Shown piece after piece: positions 23,451 to 34,172 of a stretch of DNA of 64,000 nucleotides; within the stretch, counting starts at the first letter, position 1; every line of letters starts with the position of its first letter. Below the pieces are notes generated by a model that did no database searches, was not told the origin of the DNA, and saw only the letters and a program-made list of their open reading frames with translations. Made by a program: the position numbers and the translations under genes. Source of the DNA: Distichodus sexfasciatus (lineage: Eukaryota; Chordata; Actinopteri; Characiformes; Distichodontidae); assembly GCA_032718565.1 (NCBI GenBank), contig JAVGVS010000002.1:11542218-11606217 (forward strand), in the 5' to 3' direction.

Positions 23451-23905
23451 TCTAGGACTCAAGTCCGGTCTTGGTCTTGAGATCAGTTTTTGAAAGTCTC
23501 GGTCTTGTCTTGAGCTCGGCCATTTTTGTACTTGGTCTTGTCATGGATTCGAACAAAGAGGATTTTATTTCGAGACCAGCCGAAGCCACAACTATTGCTA
23601 TAATATTACTATTAAAACTCTTTAAGATCGACACAGGCATTTTATTGTTTATTAATTAATGTTTCAATGACTCAAAATTCCGTCAGAATCACAGGACTGT
23701 GAACTTACTGGATATTATATGTTGTATATTCCTCTGTATGTGAAATTATTTCTGAGTAATTCTGTGCACAGAAACTTAAAGAATTGGGTAAAAATGCATG
23801 AATTATGTTATTCGCGATGTAAACACACGTTAGCGCTAGCGCCTGTAATATGGAATGCCTTCATGCGCAAAAACGTAGTTCTCTTCCAGAAAGGCTGAAA
23901 GTAGC
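23451..23905 (+). repeat. Interspersed repeat A, long copy
   Basis: About 455 bp matching the copy at 33540-33927 along its whole length. Shared blocks include AAAGTCTCGGTCTTGTCTTG, TTATTTCTGAGTA and AACGTAGTTCTCTTCCAGA. No inverted or direct terminal repeats and no coding sequence are visible. It carries an extra segment near 23800-23850 (with TTAGCGCTAGCG) that the other copy lacks. Confidence 0.8.
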
Positions 23906-24179
23906 TCATTTGATAGGCCAAAAGGAGTCCAAATCGGCTCAAACTTTACCATTTCTACATTATTAATTGATTTGATTCTTTCCCCATTTTATAAGGTTAA
24001 AGAGTAATCAATAGAAAATATAGAAAAATGAATTATTTGTTATTAAATTATTTTATTTTGTATCCAGACAGATACCAAATGGATAAGAAGTGTTTCCACC
24101 TGCACTTGTCAGTAATCTGGTTAGGACATGGCAGAGATGCTAACCGTTAGCCGTTAGCCCTTGTAGCATGGTGGTTAAC

Positions 24180-24437
24180 CCAAGCGCAGATGGTAGCGCG
24201 AGTGGGTAGGATGGCCACGTGATTTGATCTAAGAACTCTCTCACGCAAAGAGCAAAGATTCTCACAAGAATCCGCGTTCTAACAGACACACACTCAAGTC
24301 AAGTACTCACAGTTGAAGCTGAACTGACTCAATGAGTGAGCGATGCGCCGTGAGAAAATCACTCCTTTTATACTTCCCGAACCCCGACCGACCACTTCAG
24401 GGTCCTAGTGCCGGTCACGGGGCGGAGTGCACATGAC
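24180..24437 (-). mobile_element. Repeat F, possible solo LTR, copy 2
   Basis: Aligned with copy 1 at 1940-2255. On the minus strand a good TATA box (TATAAAAGGA, from plus 24363-24372) is followed about 70 bases later by a donor-like TGTGAGTA. This fits a retroelement promoter, but the LTR boundaries and a target duplication are not clear. It could also be a TIR-less DNA repeat. Confidence 0.5.
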
Positions 24438-24707
24438 AGGACTGACCTTATTTTTCTTCACAGCACTAAGCCATAGAATGCGTCTGCGTAATAAAAACTC
24501 TGCAAGCCAATGAAACAGTGAGTTTGGTCTTGAGCAGTGTTCACTGTGGTTTGTTGAGTTTAACATGTGATGTGATCATTTTGGATAACTGCGTCCAGTG
24601 AAGTGATTCCTCATCATAGATATGTAAGAAAGAAATATTAAATAAACACGTTTATTGTTGCTTAGGCTTTGCATCTTCCACTTATTTGTCATGTGGTGTA
24701 AAACACA

Positions 24708-24945
24708 GGGGCAGTTGGTTGCGTAATGGTGGGGTGTTCGCCCTGTGATCAGAAGGTCGCAGGTTCGAATCCAGGTCGGTAAAGTTACCCCTCATGAGCA
24801 AAGTACCGTTCCCAAGCACTGGTAATAACAAATAATCACTCACTTTCAATACAAACCGTGCAATGGCCGGACCTCGGCCTCTGTCTCATCTTGGCTCCTG
24901 TGCTGTGTTCACAACAACATATAATCACTCACTTTCACCTAGTGG
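24708..24945 (+). mobile_element. SINE B, rearranged copy
   Basis: Intact head (GGGGCAGTTGGTTGCGTAAT, then GGTTCGAATCC) and CATGAGCAAAGTACCGTTCC. The middle drops out and the tail AACAAATAATCACTCACTTT appears early. About 60 bp of other sequence with GACCTCGGCCTCTGTCTC follows, resembling repeat A, and then a second tail. This suggests a gene-conversion or insertion event inside the SINE. Confidence 0.85.
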
Positions 24946-24988
24946 AAATGTTTTTTTATAGATATAAGTGAGGTGATTTTGAAACCAC

Positions 24989-25626
24989 ATATGTGACTCT
25001 GCACGGAAAAGCCAGTCGCTCGTCGCAACAGAGGTTTCCGAGAAAAATAACCTTTTATGTTGCGTGGGGTAAATTTTTGGATTTTTTGTTTTTAGTGTTT
25101 TGAAACAGTGGAAGGTCTATACTGTACTGTTGTGAATAAATTTTGCTGAAAAACTTACCTTTTCCATCCTAAAAACGTGACTTTCTTGAGGTGAGGAATT
25201 CGATTCCAGCAGAATGTTAAAAGTTTCTGTTTTGACCGCTCTACTTTAATATTTACGGTAAATCCACTGGTTGACTAGCGTGAAGATATTTCTCCGGAAT
25301 CCATCTCCGTCTCCCGAGTTCAGTTAACCTAACGCAGGTAGGCTATCCGTGTGGCTGTGAATGCAGCGTAGGCTACCGTAAATACAAACGTAGCCGCGAC
25401 CGCACCAGGCGTCTGTGAGTGCTACGGCGATAGTCAACTTCAAAGGCAGATTTCTCCGTTTCTCACTTGGCGTGACAGGAGAAACCCGACTCCTTTGAAT
25501 GTTGATATCTCAGTCATATGTCGTCCGATTCATTCCATATAGGTATCGTTTTGAAGCTTGATTTATGCCCTTTCATGTAAACATAAATTTGCGACAAGCA
25601 TGGTTTTGCCGTGCAGAGTCACATAT
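24989..25626 (+). mobile_element. Inverted-repeat element M, copy 1 (638 bp)
   Basis: Ends ATATGTGACTCTGCACGG and CCGTGCAGAGTCACATAT are inverted copies of one another, and the terminal similarity extends over about 40 bp (AGCCAGTCGCTCGTCGCAA). The interior matches the reverse complement of 51094-51749 nearly throughout, with about 90 percent identity by eye. No transposase. It resembles fish non-autonomous DNA transposons with TGTGACCCT-type ends. Superfamily not assigned because no target duplication is clear. Confidence 0.9.
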
Positions 25627-28600
25627 AAAAGGGTCCCGATAAATGCTAATATGAACACTCTTAACTGATGGTAAATACACAAAAAGCGTATAGTCCTTTA
25701 TTAGCCTTGTTAGTGTGTTCATTCTTAGTCACATTTGCATGGGAATTCTGGGAATTTAACAGGATATGTCAAAGCTCACAGCTAGAGGTATTTGTTACCA
25801 CAACACACTGAAAAATCTAGTTTCATTACTAGTTTCCCTTCTGATATAAGATGGGTCATTACTGAAAAATCCTTCTAGCGAAACGATCATGAATAGCACT
25901 CTACAAACAACCTAAAGGAAGATTTGTTGACGTCGAATATACAGTACACAACATGCGTAGTTAACAAAATATAGCCATGCTGCGCTTGAAATAACCATTT
26001 TAGGAGTACGTATTAGCAGGAGTAATGGCAGCAGTGCTATCACTTCACGCCCCAATCATGACATTTGCATTCAACATGAAAAACTCAACAGTCCGGTGGG
26101 GGGGATTTATAATTAGCGGTGTTTTGCATGATCGAATCGATCGTCAGAAACAGAGAGTATCCACAAGGTATTAATTACCGCTCCTCTCCGTCTCCCAGTG
26201 CCACATAGCCAGATTTCAAGTGGGACACATTTAAAGTGATAGCCTCTCCACTATAAAACATGAATGAGCATCCGGGGTGGCCTCAGCTTCTAACAATGCC
26301 CCGAGTCAATGCCTTTGGCGAAACGTTTCTTTGGCTCATTTCTGTACAACATCCCCCCAGCCATGAGCCGCTCTCTTTTCAAGTGTGCTACATAAAGTGG
26401 AAATGTTGAATAGCGGGAGAGGAAGGAGGCCTGCACACACAGATATATGTATCAAAGGTTTCGTTGGCATCAGGGGAAGGGAATACACACACCTTAATCA
26501 AGACAAGTAAGCATCTTTTATTTATCAGTGATTTATTATTGAGTATATATCAGCCATTAAAAATTGAAGAAGTATTGCCTACTTCTTTCTTCGCCCTAAG
26601 TTTGGTCTCAGTGCACAGTACCTACGGGGTTTTCCTCACATTCCCCGTTTTTTTCCCTCTCTCTCCCTCTCCCTCGCTCTTTTCGCAAGTATCACTGCTA
26701 ACATTAACTCAAAACTTTCTTAAACTACCCCGGGAGTTTATGTTTCGTAATTCTAACATAAAGTCCGTCGAGGTTAAAAAAGGGGGGAAATGTTTTTTTC
26801 TTTTTCATTCAAAAAGGCATTTCCAGGTCTACCAGCCTTTTAAGTGGATGCCGAGAAGGCGGCGTGCTGCAGAATTACGCCGAGGCGTGTCGTGTTGCTC
26901 TCAATTAGAAACGAGAGCTGGCGAAAAGTGGTGCGTTTCTTTTCGTAGGCCTACCAGTGTTGTATTCCAATGTTGTGACAAAGCCGGTAACCGACCACGA
27001 GCCAGCAACGCATGACCCCGCAGTCAAACAAAATCCCAACGTGTTAATTAGTGCACACAAAAGACTGACAGATGGTATGGGTTCAAGTGCCAGTGAATGT
27101 AGCCGAGTAACACGCAGATCTGATAAGGTGTGAACGTCCAAAGCAAATGATTAATATTATGATTCAAATTCCCGCAATCTCCGTCAAGCAATTCGCAATC
27201 TTGCTGCTAAGCGTCACGGCGACAGCATGAGAATCTGAGAGAGAGAGAGTGTGAGAGAGAGAGGGAGAGAGAGAGAGACAGCCCTCCGCAAATGAGAGCA
27301 AATGAACAAACAGCCCAGTTGGCCAGCCGCTCTGCCTGAGAGACGTTTTAATTAAAACTGTGACATTGTATCATAAAAAAGCAGGAATCTAATCACGATG
27401 GAATAAGTATAATGTAATTATCGTCCAGGTTATAAATAGCTTTAATTTCATGCTTTGCAGAGGGAAAAAAACCAAATGGGGAATGGCACCAGGCTGTTTA
27501 CAGATCAGCTCGACGCCACCCTCCACACGTGCCGGGGGGGCCGGAAACCGCGTCCAATTTCTCCTCCGCCGCACGCCTGTCCGCTCAGCTGTCCGGCAAA
27601 TCTTCCTTTTCGCCCGTCCTCACTTCTTTTCCTTCGTCGGAGTCGGAGCTTTTTCTAAATTCTGCAGAATAAAAACGATCAAGGTGTCTCCTGCCTCACG
27701 GTCTTAAAGCTCACACCTACATTATAGTCAGATCAAGTGAGAACATCACCGGATTGTGCCGAGCAAACAAGAGCGCTTTTTCCACACCGAATTACGCCAA
27801 GAACGTGACGAGGAGTTGAAGCAAACGAGCTCTTCTGCTGTTGAGGTGTGAGAACAAGATGGAGGAAGAAGAACACATAAATAACTGGGCGCTAATAACC
27901 AGGCGGTTAAAAAAAGGAAAAGAAAGAAAGCAAGAAAGAAGGGAGGAGGAATTCCTGATGAGGAGGAGTCACTAGTGGCACAGGTGCGAGAGGTGAGAAC
28001 TAGATCTGTGTGTGTCTCTAATGATCAGAAGGGGTCCTTGAAGTGGTCCTTGGGGAACCCCGGTATATAGGAGGAGAGAATCAAACGGAGAAAGGAGGCT
28101 GTGGTCAGACGGAGGCGAGAAACACCTCAAATAATGATGATGCCTCGGACTCCGATTCGAAGGGAGTTCGCAGAAAAAGGGAGGCAAACAAAGGACGGCG
28201 CGACTCGCCGCCATACTTCTCCAAACAATTCGCTTTCAGCCGTGGCGGTTAATAAGGTATGGAAACCTGAGGCAAAGTCACCCGGCTTCTGCTAAGATGT
28301 CTCGGCTGGTCTGGTTTCAACCTGACTTTTCCAAGGCATGCAGCAAAGAGTGCGAGGTTTAAGTGAAGGTCCTAAGCATTGATGTCTCTGTTTAATGAAA
28401 TTGATTACCATTAAACAGCCGGGACGAGGGAATGACAAAAGGATGGCGACATCGAGTTTTCTCACCCTGTCCTTATAATGGACTAATCTAGGAATAAAAG
28501 CCGGGAATAAAACGGTTGTATTAATACAGAAAGTCATAAATGACCTCAGAATATCAACGCACAAATCTGTGTTACTCACTGGCGTTGCACTAAGTAGTCG

Positions 28601-29906
28601 TAAAATGGAAATCCCAAACGCCCATTAAAAAGCTGTTTTATGATGAATTCCTTTTTACCGCTGTAATGATTGTGCAGGCTCAAAAAAAGAGAGAGATAAT
28701 GCCGTGTTTATGTTTACGGCAGAGCGAGGCCTTGAGCTTTATTTACTCGGGTCTCGGGCTGCCGCCGGCCCTGGGTTTGTTCGGCGTTGACGCCGTCGCA
28801 TTAATTTGCCCTGCGGTGACATTCTGATAGGAGCAGAACAGATGGAAATACAGGGATTGTCCTGGCAAAATTCGTCATGAAAAATGCATCCGACACCTGT
28901 GTAATTTGCCTAATCATCTTTTCCTAATAAGCTCCCGCCATTAATTATGCACGACTTCCACAATGCAATCAAGATAAAAGTAAATCTGATGACTTAATAC
29001 CCTTCAAAATAATTGCTTCGCCCCCACCAACCGTCTGCACCCCGTCTCTGGGACAGCTTTGGTTTTGATTCTCTCTCTCTCTCTCTTCCCCCACCCCCCT
29101 CGTTCCTCCTGGACTTTAATTGGGATTAGATGATATAAAATGCATGCTACGGAGTGCACAGCGTGTCACGTTACGCCTGACAGGGGTTAGGCCCGCTTAA
29201 GCGGCTAAGGATAGGAAGTTTCCCCGCTGCTCTTCGTCAGGAGGGAATCCGAAAGCACGGGCCGACTTAAGGACAGCTCCCCCCCCCTCTCTCTTTTCAG
29301 TTTCCGAAATCCCTTCTGGGTTTAGGACGGCTGTCTGGCTGGGTTTTCGCGGATGCAGGTGCGCAGGGGCGCTGCAGCTGCGCGAGCCCGTCGCCGAGGC
29401 TTTTCAGAGACCTAATGAGAGTCAACCTTTGCGAGCGCCGCTGTCTTGCCGTGCGTCCCACCTGTCACTTTGTTACGGCCGGCATGTGTCTTGAATTAAC
29501 TGGGCTAAATGAGCGGTGAAAAAAGGAGGCCTGCCACAGCCTCACGCTGAGCCTTAAAACCCCAACGAGGGGCGGGCAAAAGCCAGGCGAAAAGCTGCAC
29601 CGAGCACGACTCCGTGCGATAAACGCTCGCCGTTCAGCTACGATAAATGCTGAAATTACACAGTGTCTCTAGTAGATTCTTTAGTCCATCCTCGCTCTCT
29701 CTTCTATCCATAAATGTGGCTTTTACAACTGCTTGTTATTTAGGATTAAAGGGAAATAGGTTTGGCCTAAACAGGGGAAAATAATCAATAATAAAATAAA
29801 CCATTAAGTTGCGCACAGTAGCATCGCCGGGTGTATTGATTGGTATTGAGGACAAATAGTTCAATTTTGGTCCTTTTTCCACTTGGCCTCAGAATCTTCA
29901 AGGTGT
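25627..29906. other. Longest repeat-poor stretch, candidate conserved non-coding sequence
   Basis: About 4.3 kb with only a (GA)n run, pyrimidine tracts and no interspersed repeat that I could match. CpG and TAAT motifs cluster at 26080-26420, 26820-27050, 27430-27700, 28600-29000 and 29130-29640. Open frames across 26464-27015 and 27450-27707 show no domain. Confidence 0.4.
27235..27280 (+). repeat. (GA)n microsatellite
   Basis: GAGA run with GTGT and GGGA interruptions. Confidence 0.92.
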
Positions 29907-30480
29907 GCAAGTCCATTTCCACCAGCGTGGTTAAAAAAAAAATATATCATTTAAGTCGAAACAATGACTTAGTATCTCAAATTAACGACTTAATATCTCA
30001 AAATTTCTACCTAATATGTTGAAATTTCTACAAAAACAATTCTCAAAAAAAAGACTTGGTATCTCAAAATTCCGACTTAGTTATCTAAGTCGTTATTTTG
30101 AGATATTAAGACGTTATTTTGAGATATTAAGTCATTATTTTGAGATAATAAGACGTTATTTTGAGATATTAAGACATTATTTTGAGATAGTAAGACATTA
30201 TTTTGAGATATTTAGACATTATCTTGAGATATTAAGTCGTTATTTTGAGATATTAAGTCACCATTTTGAGATATTAAGACATTATTTTGAGATATTAAGT
30301 CATTATTTTGAGATATTTAGACATTATCTTGAGATATTGTCGTTATTTCGAGATATTAAGCCATTATTTTAAGATATTAAGTAGTTCTTTTGAGATATAA
30401 AGTTGTTATTTTGAGATATTAGGTCGTTATTTCAACTTTAATTATATATTTTTTTACTACGCTGGTGGAAACGGGCTTCC
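29907..30480. mobile_element. Palindromic element with a tandem ATTTTGAGATATTAAG array
   Basis: Outer inverted ends TTTCCACCAGCGT (29916-29928) and ACGCTGGTGGAAA (30459-30471). Between them, units of about 20 bp read GACTTAATATCTCAAAAT on the left arm and the reverse on the right arm. The switch point is the perfect dyad CGACTTAG-TTAT-CTAAGTCG at 30073-30092. The right arm carries about 17 units, the left arm about six. This is a non-autonomous DNA element whose inner units expanded on one side. Any open frame here is repeat-derived. Confidence 0.85.
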
Positions 30481-30654
30481 ATATCAAGGTGCATTCTGGC
30501 AAAGCTCAAATGAACCTTAATGTGGCCCTTCTTGACGATTGGCTTTTGTGTAACATGAAAAATCTGTATTTTACGCTTTACATATATTATGTACATATGT
30601 TTTATATGTCAAATCACGATAAGGTTGAGAGGCGGTGAGTGTTTCATTTAGAGT

Positions 30655-30840
30655 CATACGTTTTGATAAATATGGCTGTGGATTCATGCTTCTATCTTGG
30701 CTAAAGTGGACTCCATCCTCCAACTCCATCTCACAGCTACCAAGAGTGCGCCATGTGATGCAGTGAGTCAGATCAGATGCCTCTTCTGCCAATTCAACAC
30801 CAACAGAAACACCTGGTTGTTAAAAATGCCCATCTTTTAA
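30655..30840 (+). repeat. Repeat X, internal fragment
   Basis: GATAAATATGGCTGTGGATT, GTGGACTCCATCCTCCAACT, AGATGCCTCTTCTGCCAATT and AACACCTGGTTGTTAAAA match 39655-39835 and 41118-41240. The ends of X are missing here. Confidence 0.75.
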
Positions 30841-30848
30841 CCAGCTAC

Positions 30849-31112
30849 TGGGGCAGTTGGTAGTGTAACGGTTAGGGGGTCCGCCCCGTGATCAAAAGGT
30901 TGTCGGTTTGAATCCCAGACCTTTAAAGGTATCACTGAGGTACTCATGAGGAAGGTACCGTCCCCAAGCACTGCTAACCGGGTGCTGCTCATGTTAGCTG
31001 TCCACTGCTCCTTTACGGATGGGTCGAATTCAGAGGTCATATTTTGTTGTGGTGCACTGTGTGCTGTGCTGTGGTGTGTTCACAACGACAAATAATCACT
31101 CACTCACTTTCA
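30849..31112 (+). mobile_element. SINE B, full copy
   Basis: Head TGGGGCAGTTGGTAGTGTAA, B-box GGTTTGAATCCC, middle GGTACTCATGAGGAAGGTAC and CACTGCTCCTTTACGGATGG, and tail AAATAATCACTCACTCACTT. One of the two longest copies. It follows directly after an X/E fragment. Confidence 0.92.
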
Positions 31113-32109
31113 CAGAGAACAATAGTATTTTTGCTGTTGCATTTTGCCACATTACATTGGTATTTGTACTTGTTCCTGGAAAATTTACAGCCTTTTAAGA
31201 GTACATTCCCCACTGATAAGCTACTGAAGAAAAGTAGTGTCACTAATTTTCGTTAGCTACACCCCAACACAGTCCCCTAACAATATTCCTCAACCAATTG
31301 GACTGTGAGTCGTTCCGTCTCTTTCCCATGGAACACCGGTCGCTAATCCCTGGCATAATTAAATCCCATCCACTTTTCAGATTTCCGAACAAAGCCGGCA
31401 ATTTTTGATTCCCCGGCGCTCCACCTTTGATCAGCCGCCTTGCTCCTGGCGAGGGGCTGTAGTTAAGAGGAGTTAATGTTTCTCTGGGCCGTGTTGCCCG
31501 CAGAGCACCGTGCTAAGCCCACATCAATGGCGATTACGCCAGCATGCGTGAAGGTGTGCTTTAGATTGCTATGGCTTTTTGCGTAGTGTTATGCCAAAGC
31601 TGCCTGTCCGCTCTGCGTCTGTTTGTTCGCCGGCCCTGGGAGTTTAAAACTTGCATTCAACAGCCCACAATTGCCTGTGCATCCAGCCAGTAATTAGGTT
31701 TCCAACCATTCAAGGTGACATGGCCAATTATTTTTTCTCCAGCACAAATCTATCGTAGATCGATGGATTAAAACGAAGACAGCAAGGGGGGGAAAAAAAC
31801 ACCTAAATGTTGCTGGGGCTTTTCGCTGAAAGGGCTGCAACGACACAGCGATTGGCGATTAACCTCTCGGCAAAGGACAAAGATAAGTTTGTTGTCCGCC
31901 ACGAAAACAAAGGTCTTTTAAAGGCTTGAAGGAAAAGTGGCTAGCGATAATTAAATGGCGTAATGACCAAGAGTTAAACGGAATTGCACAGAAATCCACT
32001 GTAACTCGGGCTAGCCTGGACGTTCGGATTCCATTCCAATGGGTCGAAGAGATCTGGACCACCCCCAAACCAGCCACACGGATTTGTAGGTGCAGTGGTG
32101 TATAGTTCT
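31113..32109. other. Repeat-poor block
   Basis: 31260-31760 is unique, with GGCATAATTAAATCCC, GGAGTTAATG and CCAGTAATTAGG. Candidate conserved non-coding sequence. No exon. Confidence 0.35.
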
Positions 32110-32327
32110 TGTGAAAGTGAAAGTGAGCGATTATTGTGTCATTGTGACACACCACAGCATAGCACACAGTGCACAACAACGAAACAGTGTGCCAGGGGAG
32201 CACTGCTTGGGGATGGTACCTTGCTCATGAGTACCTCAGTGGTACCTTTACTGGTCCTGGGTTTCGAACTGGCATCCTTTTGATCACAGTGTGCATGCCC
32301 TAACAGTTACACTACCAACTGCCCCAC
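32110..32327 (-). mobile_element. SINE B, minus strand
   Basis: Tail in reverse GAAAGTGAAAGTGAGCGATT at the left, GGTACCTTGCTCATGAGTAC in the middle and head ending CTACCAACTGCCCC at the right. The promoter-distal middle block (the ATGGGTCAAATGCAGAGG part) is deleted. Confidence 0.88.
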
Positions 32328-33539
32328 AACTGAGTAATTGAGCTTGTTACTGTGCTCAAATACTATTTTGAGTACTAGAACTTGAGTTGAGTACTTGAGT
32401 ACCAATATTAACAACTTTCACTCTCTACTGTGTTTATAAAACCCGTTAACACCAGTACATTTCTTCTCACATTTTACTGCCTGGACATTCAGATTTCACT
32501 CCAACCCGCCGAAGAGATCTGGACTCCCCTCACCCAAACCCCCCCATCTCTCCCTCCTCCACCTGCGTCACCCATTACCCATAATTCCCCTCCATCACAA
32601 CCACACACACACACCCCCCCTTTCCTATTGCAGCACCCATCACAACACCTGTGCAGAGGCACTGATGTGTCTGTGCACTAAGTAGCTGTTTATGGGAGCT
32701 TTTACTTCATTAATTTGGAGACCGCCGAAGTGTTAATCAATGCCGTCGCCACGGCAACAGCACAAACAGCCCGAGCACCGAGTCCCGCGCTAATTGGCCT
32801 TTATTGTTTCAGACAGAGCTGAGCAAGAGGGCTCAGGGCTGACGTCTGTTCATAAAGACGACGCTCCCGCTTTAGAGCCGCCGTCTCTCCATCAGACTTG
32901 GTCGGCTGTTGTTTTCATTAACGACTGGTAGCACCTTGTCACCGCCGAACGTTTTAATCAATTATCGTCCCGCTCTTTCGGGGGCTTACAGAGGAATCGG
33001 GAGGCTTGGGAGCACCTTTTTTCCCACTTCAAGTTACAATGGTAATCCTCTTGCCAATGCCAGGTGACCCACTTGAATCCCTTTGTAGGAGATTTTAGTA
33101 TCAGAATCAAAATGGTCAGTTTCATTGCTTGGCAAAAACTGGGTCAAGCACAATTTATTGCATGTTGTATAATTACTTCTCTTGTTAAACAAATCCAGCT
33201 AAAATAAGTAACAGTGTTTAACATTATTGAATGCATCGTCTGTGGCCTGTGTACAGTTTACAGGGGGATGACTTTTCCCTTGTTTGTCTTTAGTAGACTC
33301 AGCCGTTTGGGGGAGCTGTCCTACAGCCTTTCACAGTGTGCTGTCAGTGCTGTTCCATTCATGTCTGATTGCTTTCCACAACTAGTCAGTGCTGATAAAT
33401 TATCTGCCAAGTCAGGCCTTGAGCGTGAAACTTGGACACTAATTAAATGGAGTTTAATGACCCTACAACTGGCCATTCATCAGCCATTACGAAAATGTGC
33501 ACTAGATGTATACAGTATAGTGTTGTAGAACGCAAGAGG
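32328..33539. other. Unassigned and repeat-poor
   Basis: 32330-32400 repeats GAGTACTTGAGTA-like words. 32680-33030 is GC-balanced with TAATTGG, TTAATCAATTA and CpG. No gene recognised. Confidence 0.4.
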
Positions 33540-33927
33540 CCGGTCTCGAGACCACTTTTTAAAAGTCTCGGTCTTGTCTTGGACTCGGCTATATTTGTAC
33601 TCTGTCTTGTCATGGTCTTGGACAAAGAGGACTTAGGATTTTATTTCCAACAATAGGCCACAACTCTGAAAATATTACCGTTAAAACTCTTTGAGACAGA
33701 AGCAGGCATTTTGCGTTGTTTATTAATTAGCTCAGAATTCCTTTAACTCATAGAAACCACACACATAGCGTCAGAATCACCTGACTTTCAACTTACTGGA
33801 CATTATATTCCTTCCTCTGTATCTGAAATTATTTCTGAGTATTTCCGTGCACAAAAACTGATGTACTTGCGTAAAAAGACATGCACAAAAATGTAGTTCT
33901 CTTCCAGAAAGGCCAAAAGCAGATTTT
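33540..33927 (+). repeat. Interspersed repeat A, long copy
   Basis: Same order of blocks as the copy at 23451-23905, with about 80 percent identity by eye, ending at CTCTTCCAGAAAGGCC. It has a small insertion near 33740-33770 relative to that copy. It lies 240 bp left of the Tc1 element. Confidence 0.8.
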
Positions 33928-34172
33928 CAGGAATTAAAGGTATTTAATAATTACTTGTACAACTTTAAGTGAGATATTTCTTTGCTACTTTTATTCGAGT
34001 AGGATTCTAATGGATGGTGGAACTTTAGCTGGGGTCTTTTCCTTTGACTTATTCATATACTGTAATTGCTCTATACAGTAATGTGTAAATGCAAACAGGA
34101 AATCCCTGAATCTATGTAGATTGATGTTTCGTTACACCCCTAGGTTTTAGGGCCCAAAGGGAACAAAGCTTA

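Noticed and set aside
26464..27015. 183-codon plus-strand open frame
   Set aside because: Longest open frame in the area, but it spans a pyrimidine tract, is rich in Ser/Phe/Leu from low-complexity DNA and matches no family I know.
30016..30372. 118-codon open frame with a repeated peptide
   Set aside because: It is the translation of the tandem ATTTTGAGATATTAAG array and has no independent coding signal.
30085..30440. Regular repeat array resembling CRISPR
   Set aside because: Units are contiguous with no unique spacers, and the DNA is vertebrate.
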